A stretch of DNA of 11,962 bases from an uncultured Clostridium sp. (GTDB taxonomy: Bacteria; Bacillota; Clostridia; Lachnospirales; Lachnospiraceae). The notes below the pieces were generated by a model that saw nothing but the letters and a program-made list of their open reading frames with translations, made no database searches and was not told the DNA's origin. The DNA lies in assembly GCA_934438135.1 (NCBI GenBank), contig CAKSBP010000067.1, forward strand, positions 1-11,962, in the 5' to 3' direction. A program made the position numbers and the translations under genes. Positions 6,379 through 11,962 of this stretch are shown one piece after another (position 1 is the first letter of the stretch; every line of letters begins with the position of its first letter).

Positions 6379-9300
6379 ATTTTCCTAAATTATCATTCGC
6401 TGTTGCCAGCATCAGTTTAATACGGTTCAGCTGGTTTACTTCACTGGCACCAGGATCGTAGTCAATTGCTACAATATTTGTATTAGCATATTGGCGTTTC
6501 AGCTCTTTGATAACACCTTTTCCAACAACATGGTTTGGAAGGCATCCAAATGGCTGGGTACATACAATATTTCTTACGCCGGAGTGAATCAGTTCAATCA
6601 TTTCTGCGGTCAGAAACCAGCCTTCACCAGTCTGATTTCCGCAGGAAACAACAGAAGCAGAACCTTCACTTAACGTCTGAATTGCAGTTGGTGGGTCAAA
6701 ACGCTTGCTTTCGGTCAGCAGACGTTTCATTTCTTTCCGGTAACGTTCCAGATACCATATGATAAAATTACAGATTTTTGCAGTTTTTGCACTCTTGCCG
6801 AGTTCTTCTGCTTTAAAGTTACTGTTATAGAGGCAGTAAAGGAAGAAATCTAAAAGGTCTGGGCATACAGCTTCGGCACCTTCCTGCTCTAACAGTTCAA
6901 CCAGATGGTTGTTTGCCAGAGGATGGAATTTAACCAGAATTTCTCCAACGATTCCGACCTTTGGTTTCTGGATATCAAGAATTGGAAGGGTATCAAAGTC
7001 ATGGATAATAGCTGCAATATTCTGTTTGAATTTTTTTGTACGGCCATTTGCAAGATCGTTCTTAATAATTTCACGCCACTTATCGTATAATGCATTGGCA
7101 CTGCCAGGAGTCTTTTCATAAGGCCTGACTTTATATAGAACACGCATGAATAAGTCACCATAAACGAGAGCCTGTACCGAACGTACAATCAATTTATGGG
7201 AAATCTTAAATCCTGGGTTCTTTTCAATTCCAGCACTTAAAGAAATAACTGGAATTTGACTCATCCCTGCATTTTCCAGGGCACGTCGGATAAATCCAAT
7301 ATAGTTGCTGGCACGACAGCCACCGCCAGTCTGGGTAATAATAATTGCTGTACGGTTCAAATCATATTTGCCAGAGAGCAATGCTTTCATAAACTGACCG
7401 ACTACAATCAGAGATGGATAGCAGGCATCGTTATTAACATATTTCAAACCATAATCCACGACGGATTTGTCACCTTCTGGAATTACAAAATTGTAACCGC
7501 AGGAGGACATTGCGGGCATTAACAAATCGAAATGAATCGGTGACATCTGCGGAGCCAGAATCGTATAGTTTTTACGCATTTCCTTAGTGAAGAGAACTCT
7601 GTGATGGGAGGCATCTGTTACAACTGGAATGACACCTTTTTTATCACGTACTTTTACCGCAGAAATCAAAGAACGGATACGGATTCTTGCTGCACCGAGG
7701 TTGTTTACTTCATCAATCTTCAATACGGTGTAAATCTTATTTGCCTTTGTCATAATGTCGTGTACCTGATCCGTTGTTACAGCATCCAAACCACAGCCAA
7801 AGGAATTTAACTGAATAATTTCCAAGGCAGAATTCATGCGGACATAAGAAGCCGCTTTATAAAGTCTGGAGTGATACATCCACTGATCCATTACGATAGT
7901 CGGACGATCTACTTTTCCAAGGTGGCAGATACTGTCTTCTGTCAGTACCGCAATGTCATAAGACGTAATCAGTTCTGGAATACCATGATTGATTTCTGGG
8001 TCAAGATGATAAGGACGGCCTGCAAGCACAATACCTTTTCCGTTGGTACGTTCAATCCAGGCAAGGACTTTTTCACCTTCCTTCTGGATATCATTACGGA
8101 AGTTCACTTGTTCGTTCCATCCAGCATCTACAGCAGCATGAATTTCGCTTTCGGAAATATTGTTCTCTTTTGTGAAGAATTTAACCAGGCACTTATCCAG
8201 AATTTCTTTGTTTTCAAATGAAATGAAAGGATTCTGATAAATAATTTTTGAGTCTCTTAATTCATCTACATTATTTTTAATATTTTCACCATAAGAGGTT
8301 ACAATTGGGCAGTTGTAGTGGTTCTGGGCACCTGGGATTTCATTTTTTTCATATGGTACACATGGATAGAAGATATAAGGGATCTGGTGTTTAATCAGCC
8401 AGGAAATATGTCCATGAACCATTTTTGCCGGGTAACATTCGGATTCACTTGGAATGGATTCAATACCTAGTTCATAAATATTACGATTGGAATATGGTGT
8501 GGTAATAACCCGATATCCAAGTTTGGTAAAGAATGTGTGCCAGAATGGATAATTCTCGTACATGTTAAGTACTCTTGGAATTCCAACAATACCACGGGAG
8601 GCCTGTTCTTCAGAAAGAGATTCATAGGAGAACAGACGGTTGCGTTTCCATTCAAATAAATTTGGAATGTTTTTCTTATTTTTTTCTTTGCCAAGTCCAC
8701 GTTCACAGCGGTTTCCGGAAATAAACTGGCGTCCGCCGGAGAAACGGTTAATGGTTAGTAGACAGCTGTTAGTACACCCTTTACAGTGTGCCATTTTCGT
8801 TTCAAATTTTAAATCATTAATCTGCTCAATGGAAAGCGTGGTTGTTTCCATACCTTCTTCGTAGTGATCTCTTGCGACAAGAGCAGCACCAAAGGCTCCC
8901 ATAATTCCGGCAATGTCCGGACGTACTGCTTTACAGCCCGAAATTCGTTCAAAACTACGAAGTACGGCATCATTATAGAAAGTACCACCTTGAACAACAA
9001 CTTTTTCACCCAAATCTCTTGGATCAGTCAGCTTAATTACTTTTAACAGGGCATTTTTAATAACAGAGTAGGCAAGTCCGGCAGAAATATCTTCTACAGT
9101 TGCACCTTCTTTCTGAGCCTGTTTAACTTTGGAATTCATAAATACCGTACAGCGGGATCCTAAGTCAATTGGATGCTCTGCAAACAATGCAGCTTTGGCG
9201 AAATCTTTCACTTCATAGTTTAAGGATTTTGCAAAGGTTTCAATAAAGGAACCACAGCCGGAAGAGCAGGCTTCATTTAACTGGACGCTGTCTACGGTAT

Positions 9301-10600
9301 GATTTTTTATTTTAATGCATTTCATATCCTGACCGCCGATATCCAGAATACAGTCGACTTCTGGCTCAAAAAATGCAGCAGCGTAATAGTGGGAAACAGT
9401 TTCAACTTCTCCTTCATCTAAAAGCAGGGCAGATTTCATCAGAGCTTCGCCATATCCTGTGGAACAGGAGCGGACAATTCTGGCACTGTCAGGAAGCAGT
9501 TCGTAAATTTCTTTGATTGATTTAATTGCGGTCTTTAATGGACTTCCGTTATTACTGCTGTAAAAGGAATATAAAAGACTTCCGTCACTTCCGACCAGGG
9601 CTGTTTTGGTGGTAGTAGAACCCGCATCGATTCCAAGAAAACAGTCTCCTTCGTAAGTAGAAAGATCCCCTTTCTTTACTGTGTTTTCACTATGATGTTT
9701 AAGGAACGTATTATAATCTTCCTGATTTTGAAATAATGGTTCCAGACGGGAAATTTCAAATGCAATATCTACATGCTTTTCCAGAAGGGCAGTCAGATCT
9801 TTGATAGAGGTGGCTGTTTCATGCTTGGAATTCATAGCAGCACCGGCTGCCGCAAATAAATGTGAATGTTCTGGAGCAATTACGGCATCATCTTTTAAAT
9901 TAAGTGTTCGGATAAATGCCTGTTTTAATTCAGTTAAAAAGTGAAGAGGACCTCCTAAAAATGCGATATTTCCACGGATAGGCTTGCCACATGCAAGACC
10001 ACTGATGGTCTGGTTGACAACCGCCTGGAAAATACTTGCGGAAAGATCTTCTTTTGTGGCACCATCATTTATCAGAGGCTGAATGTCAGTTTTTGCAAAC
10101 ACACCACAGCGGGCAGCAATTGGATAAACTGCCTTATAATTTTTTGCATATTCGTTCAGACCGGAAGCATCTGTTTTTAACAGAGTTGCCATCTGGTCGA
10201 TGAATGAACCGGTGCCTCCTGCACAGATTCCATTCATTCTCTGGTCAATTCCGCCAGTAAAATAAATAATTTTTGCATCTTCACCGCCAAGTTCGATTGC
10301 AACATCAGTCTGAGGTGCAAAGTCCTTTAGGGCAGTGGCAACACATACAACTTCCTGTACAAATGGAATGTTTAACAGCTGGGATAAAGAAAGACCGCCA
10401 GAGCCTGTAATAACAGGATGAATCTGGATGTCACCGAATTGTGCCTGTGCTTTTGTTAATATAGCAGCTAAAGTCTCTTGAATATTGGCAAAATGCCTTT
10501 GGTAATCCGAGAAAAGTATTTTATTGTTGTCATCTAAAACTGCAATTTTTACTGTTGTTGAGCCAATATCAATTCCTAATCTATAACTTAATTCATTCAT
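6377..10600 (-). CDS. Giant acyl-CoA dehydratase activase-related protein (BcrAD/BadFG ATPase x2 + DUF2229)
   Basis: A 1407-residue cytoplasmic protein related to the activators (HgdC type) of 2-hydroxyacyl-CoA dehydratases and to benzoyl-CoA reductase ATPase subunits. In that family ATP hydrolysis drives an electron from a [4Fe-4S] cluster to an acceptor enzyme. Module 1 (about 6-255) has DIGSTT 11-16, GGED 105-108, and cysteines C126 (NGICAGGTG) and C165 (AARCGVF). Module 2 (about 321-575) has DAGSTT 325-330, GGQD 422-425, C445/C449 (NEACSSGCGSF) and C484 (GSRCTVF). Next come a cysteine cluster C606-x2-C609-x3-C613 with C632, then a DUF2229-like region (about 673-890, C722 in SECYPAK), and a C-terminal region with C1034, C1060 (DACYPS), C1095 (GGGCR), C1347 and C1353. 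Such proteins of about 1400 residues are common in Clostridia, often labelled 2-hydroxyglutaryl-CoA dehydratase, but no substrate is established to my knowledge. No dehydratase subunits or CoA-transferase lie nearby, so the acceptor may be within the same chain. It is probably monocistronic. Confidence 0.9.
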   Translation of the reverse strand: MNELSYRLGIDIGSTTVKIAVLDDNNKILFSDYQRHFANIQETLAAILTKAQAQFGDIQIHPVITGSGGLSLSQLLNIPFVQEVVCVATALKDFAPQTDVAIELGGEDAKIIYFTGGIDQRMNGICAGGTGSFIDQMATLLKTDASGLNEYAKNYKAVYPIAARCGVFAKTDIQPLINDGATKEDLSASIFQAVVNQTISGLACGKPIRGNIAFLGGPLHFLTELKQAFIRTLNLKDDAVIAPEHSHLFAAAGAAMNSKHETATSIKDLTALLEKHVDIAFEISRLEPLFQNQEDYNTFLKHHSENTVKKGDLSTYEGDCFLGIDAGSTTTKTALVGSDGSLLYSFYSSNNGSPLKTAIKSIKEIYELLPDSARIVRSCSTGYGEALMKSALLLDEGEVETVSHYYAAAFFEPEVDCILDIGGQDMKCIKIKNHTVDSVQLNEACSSGCGSFIETFAKSLNYEVKDFAKAALFAEHPIDLGSRCTVFMNSKVKQAQKEGATVEDISAGLAYSVIKNALLKVIKLTDPRDLGEKVVVQGGTFYNDAVLRSFERISGCKAVRPDIAGIMGAFGAALVARDHYEEGMETTTLSIEQINDLKFETKMAHCKGCTNSCLLTINRFSGGRQFISGNRCERGLGKEKNKKNIPNLFEWKRNRLFSYESLSEEQASRGIVGIPRVLNMYENYPFWHTFFTKLGYRVITTPYSNRNIYELGIESIPSESECYPAKMVHGHISWLIKHQIPYIFYPCVPYEKNEIPGAQNHYNCPIVTSYGENIKNNVDELRDSKIIYQNPFISFENKEILDKCLVKFFTKENNISESEIHAAVDAGWNEQVNFRNDIQKEGEKVLAWIERTNGKGIVLAGRPYHLDPEINHGIPELITSYDIAVLTEDSICHLGKVDRPTIVMDQWMYHSRLYKAASYVRMNSALEIIQLNSFGCGLDAVTTDQVHDIMTKANKIYTVLKIDEVNNLGAARIRIRSLISAVKVRDKKGVIPVVTDASHHRVLFTKEMRKNYTILAPQMSPIHFDLLMPAMSSCGYNFVIPEGDKSVVDYGLKYVNNDACYPSLIVVGQFMKALLSGKYDLNRTAIIITQTGGGCRASNYIGFIRRALENAGMSQIPVISLSAGIEKNPGFKISHKLIVRSVQALVYGDLFMRVLYKVRPYEKTPGSANALYDKWREIIKNDLANGRTKKFKQNIAAIIHDFDTLPILDIQKPKVGIVGEILVKFHPLANNHLVELLEQEGAEAVCPDLLDFFLYCLYNSNFKAEELGKSAKTAKICNFIIWYLERYRKEMKRLLTESKRFDPPTAIQTLSEGSASVVSCGNQTGEGWFLTAEMIELIHSGVRNIVCTQPFGCLPNHVVGKGVIKELKRQYANTNIVAIDYDPGASEVNQLNRIKLMLATANDNLGK

Positions 10601-10627
10601 ATGTATCAGCTTATGCTGTACCTCCTT
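10598..10627 (-). promoter_or_regulatory. Ribosome binding site with hairpin spacer
   Basis: Read on the - strand, a perfect AAGGAGGT (10627 to 10620) stands 19 nt before the ATG (10600), far beyond the usual 5-10 nt. Between them CAGC-ATAA-GCTG (10618 to 10607) can form a 4-bp hairpin that would bring the two to an effective 7 nt. An in-frame TGA just upstream excludes an earlier ATG or GTG start; only a CTG would be better placed. The start choice at 10600 is therefore sound, and initiation may depend on this fold. Confidence 0.6.
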
Positions 10628-10642
10628 ATAAAATCAAGTAAA

Positions 10643-10676
10643 CCATAAATAGAAAACAGAAGTTTCCCATTTATAG
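10643..10676 (-). promoter_or_regulatory. 5' leader stem-loop of the activase mRNA
   Basis: Read on the - strand, 10676-10662 pairs with 10657-10643 as a continuous 15-bp stem with a UUCU tetraloop (10661-10658) and three G-U pairs. On the + strand those three positions are A-C mismatches, so the fold is intact only in the RNA of the - strand gene. It would begin about 10 nt from the predicted transcription start and ends 15 nt before the AAGGAGGT. Likely roles are 5'-end stabilisation of a long mRNA or weak attenuation; the following UUUACUUGAUUUU is U-rich but interrupted. Confidence 0.5.
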
Positions 10677-10692
10677 AAAAACATATGGCTTT

Positions 10693-10721
10693 ATTATATG
10701 ACATATTTTTAGTAAGTTCAA
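10693..10721 (-). promoter_or_regulatory. Predicted sigma-A promoter for the activase gene
   Basis: On the - strand TTGAAC (10721 to 10716) and a perfect TATAAT (10698 to 10693) are spaced by 17 nt. Transcription would start near 10686, giving a leader of about 86 nt. It is divergent from the LysM-protein promoter about 100 bp away. The remaining part of this intergenic region (10722-10799) is AT-rich and shows nothing further that I can support. Confidence 0.65.
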
Positions 10722-10799
10722 TAAAAAACCTAAATAAATAGGCAAAGGTAATTATATCCATTTTTAAAAAATAGGAAGAACAATTCGGGTGAGGAAGAA

Positions 10800-10805
10800 T
10801 ATAAT
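10800..10805 (+). promoter_or_regulatory. Predicted -10 box for the LysM-protein gene
   Basis: A perfect TATAAT at 10800-10805, with only a weak -35 candidate (AGAACA, 10777-10782, 17-nt spacing). The start of transcription would fall near 10812. That is the first base of an upstream in-frame ATG, so that ATG is unlikely to be the main start. Confidence 0.45.
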
Positions 10806-10841
10806 ATAACAATGAAAACGTCAAAAGTGGAAGGTTTGTAT

Positions 10842-11702
10842 ATGAATTATGATTATTGTAATGGTACAATTTATGTGATTAAAAAGGGTGACACTCTTTA
10901 CAGTATCAGTCGTAAATATAACGTACCACTGGCTATGATTTTAAGAGCAAATCCATATGCTGATGTATATAATTTGAAAGTCGGCGATGAAATCTGTGTT
11001 CCACAGCAACATATGGCGCCTGTTACTAAAGCACCTTCAGTTTCGGGGGAAAATGGCATGGAAAATGGAGATATAGAAAATCCGGTAAAACCAGAAATGG
11101 GTCCAGGACCGGTGATGCCGGATATGGATAGACCAGAAATGGGGCCAGGACCAGTAATGCCGGATATGGATAGACCGGAAATGGGGCCAGGACCAGTAAG
11201 ACCGAATCCGCCGCAGCAGTATGTGCCGAAGTGTCCGGTAACAGGAAGGGCATTTACTTATTCGGAGATGGCAGAAAAGGTTCGTATGATGACTGCTGAC
11301 AGCCAGATAGAACCGATTACCTTGTTTACTCCAGCCAGAAATCAAGTACCAAGAAATACCGGTGGAAAGACGACTTTAAAAACAGGCAAAACACTCTGGA
11401 CATCCAAAAAAGCACAGAATACCTTAGAAGAGGAAGCAGCAATGGATGGAGTTCAGGGGATGGAAATAAATGGTGCGACCAATAATGTGCCTATGAACAA
11501 TAGTGGAAATATGACAAAACCGGATTTGTCAAAGGATGCAACGATTTCCTATGTTGTTAGGAATGGCGATACTTTAAGTGATGTATTAGGCTATTTTTCT
11601 ATGACGCTTCAGGAATTCTTCCTATATAACCGGATGGAACGGTTATTTTTAAAAGAAGGTATGATTATTTCGATACCGAGCAGCATGGACGAAGAAGTGT
11701 AA
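10842..11702 (+). CDS. LysM-domain protein without signal peptide, Pro/Gly/Met repeat
   Basis: A 286-residue protein with a LysM domain at each end: residues about 8-54 (IYVIKKGDTLYSISRKYNVP ... LKVGDEICVP) and about 235-279 (ISYVVRNGDTLSDVL ... LKEGMIISIP). LysM domains bind N-acetylglucosamine-containing glycans such as peptidoglycan. The middle is low-complexity, with a 14-residue repeat PEMGPGPVMPDMDR at 84-97 and 98-111 and a partial third copy from 112, then a Met/Asn/Thr-rich linker. There is no signal peptide, membrane span or catalytic domain, so export is not obvious. By analogy with SafA-like proteins a spore-coat or cortex role is possible, but that is inference. The ATG at 10842 has GGAAGG (10829-10834) at 7-nt spacing; the in-frame ATG at 10812 sits where transcription should begin and has no ribosome binding site. 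It stands alone, ending in its own terminator. Confidence 0.82.
   Translation: MNYDYCNGTIYVIKKGDTLYSISRKYNVPLAMILRANPYADVYNLKVGDEICVPQQHMAPVTKAPSVSGENGMENGDIENPVKPEMGPGPVMPDMDRPEMGPGPVMPDMDRPEMGPGPVRPNPPQQYVPKCPVTGRAFTYSEMAEKVRMMTADSQIEPITLFTPARNQVPRNTGGKTTLKTGKTLWTSKKAQNTLEEEAAMDGVQGMEINGATNNVPMNNSGNMTKPDLSKDATISYVVRNGDTLSDVLGYFSMTLQEFFLYNRMERLFLKEGMIISIPSSMDEEV
11091..11198 (+). repeat. 42-bp tandem repeat inside the LysM-protein gene
   Basis: Two full 42-bp units (11091-11132 and 11133-11174) and a partial third (11175-11198) encode the PEMGPGPVMPDMDR repeat in frame. Units 1 and 2 differ at only three positions, so copy number may vary between strains by slippage or recombination. Confidence 0.85.
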
Positions 11703-11731
11703 TATTTTAGATAGATATAATAGGGAAAGGG

Positions 11732-11792
11732 AACTGTCAGAAAGCGTAAATCTCCTTAGAATATAGAAGAAAAAAGCTTTCTGACGGTTTTT
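11732..11792 (+). terminator. Intrinsic terminator after the LysM-protein gene
   Basis: CTGTCAGAAAGC (11734-11745) pairs with GCTTTCTGACGG (11776-11787) over 12 bp with one G-U pair. Flanking AA/TT extends the stem, and a run of five Ts (11788-11792) follows. The loop is unusually long at 30 nt. Confidence 0.8.
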
Positions 11793-11836
11793 GCTGTCTA
11801 TTTGAGAATGAAAATACAGAAAATTTATCTTATATA

Positions 11837-11845
11837 TGCTATAAT
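11837..11845 (+). promoter_or_regulatory. Extended -10 promoter for a gene beyond the window
   Basis: TGCTATAAT gives a perfect TATAAT (11840-11845) with the TGn extension; no clear -35 is present. Transcription would start near 11852 and run into the structured leader at the window end. Confidence 0.5.
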
Positions 11846-11864
11846 AGAAAAGATTTAATTTGAG

Positions 11865-11962
11865 AAAAGCCGCAATATTATACCGATAGGTAATTGCGAA
11901 ACTCACAAAGCCTGTTTGTAATCTAGAGCTAAAAAAGGAAGAATTCGTGTAAAGCATGAATG
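11865..11962 (+). ncRNA. Structured leader RNA, possibly c-di-GMP-I-like riboswitch (cut by window end)
   Basis: About 13 nt after the predicted transcription start, CGCAAT (11871-11876) and TACC (11881-11884) pair with the unbroken strand GGTAATTGCG (11889-11898). This gives a 10-bp stem with a 4-nt 5' bulge (ATTA) and a GATA loop. It is followed by ACTCACAAAGCC (11901-11912) and later GAGCTAA (11926-11932). This order (hairpin with 4-nt loop, then CACAAAGCC, then G-GCTAA) recalls the GACGCAAAGCC ... GGCCUAA core of class-I c-di-GMP (GEMM) aptamers. However, the loop is not a true GNRA, the GGCAAACC strand is not matched, and the 3' half is outside. No coding frame with a convincing ribosome binding site begins before the window ends. 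Confidence 0.33.

Noticed and set aside
6491..9046. Several 60-116 codon + strand frames opposite the activase gene, and short antisense frames elsewhere
   Set aside because: All lie inside a well-supported conserved gene, have no good ribosome binding sites and show no recognisable domains.
10812..10841. ATG start adding 10 residues to the LysM protein
   Set aside because: It falls at the predicted transcription start, has no SD, and the ATG at 10842 has GGAAGG at 7-nt spacing. A leaderless start cannot be fully excluded.
11091..11198. Tandem repeat considered as a CRISPR-like array
   Set aside because: The units are directly adjacent with no spacers and encode an in-frame peptide repeat.

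Overview
The window looks like a stretch of an AT-rich Firmicute (Clostridia) genome, most probably a Lachnospiraceae-type gut anaerobe. The clues are strong AGGAGG-type ribosome binding sites, sigma-A-like TATAAT promoters, AT-rich spacers, a CheV chemotaxis protein, and a giant (about 1400 aa) 2-hydroxyacyl-CoA-dehydratase-activator-like protein of a kind typical of anaerobic Clostridia. The genus is an inference; no species-level claim is possible from sequence alone.

Left end (1-480): the 3' tail of a 23S rRNA gene is followed after a short spacer by four tRNA genes (Asn-GUU, Glu-UUC, Asp-GUC, Glu-UUC), none with an encoded CCA. There is no 5S rRNA between the 23S end and the first tRNA. 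A spacer of about 230 bases then holds a perfect 10-bp inverted repeat and leads to a metallophosphoesterase (712-1626).

Middle (1623-5514): a good sigma-A promoter reads into a cluster on the + strand: cheV (CheW-REC fusion), an unrecognised zinc-ribbon / acidic / Lys-rich / single-membrane-span protein, then hisH and hisF, closed by a strong terminator. The gaps are short (32, 36 and 0 nt) with no internal promoter or terminator seen, so chemotaxis signalling, an uncharacterised membrane protein and imidazole-glycerol-phosphate synthase probably share a transcript. The uracil-DNA glycosylase gene ung (5643-6320) follows from its own extended -10 promoter.

Right half: a single 1407-residue gene on the - strand (6377-10600) converges on ung through a shared bidirectional terminator. 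It carries two BcrAD/BadFG-type ATPase-activator modules, a cysteine cluster, a DUF2229-like region and a conserved C-terminal region. Its start region is unusual. The Shine-Dalgarno sequence lies 19 nt from the ATG, with a small hairpin between them that would shorten the effective distance to 7 nt, and the leader carries a 15-bp stem-loop near the predicted 5' end. Divergently transcribed is a signal-peptide-less protein with LysM domains at both ends and a Pro/Gly/Met-rich repeat (10842-11702), ended by a terminator.

Right edge: an extended -10 promoter is followed by a structured leader cut off by the window end. Its core has some resemblance to class-I cyclic-di-GMP riboswitches, but this is uncertain. 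No insertion sequence, CRISPR array or phage gene was seen. The best leads for something undescribed are the activase leader RNA, the edge RNA, and the zinc-ribbon membrane protein between cheV and hisH.
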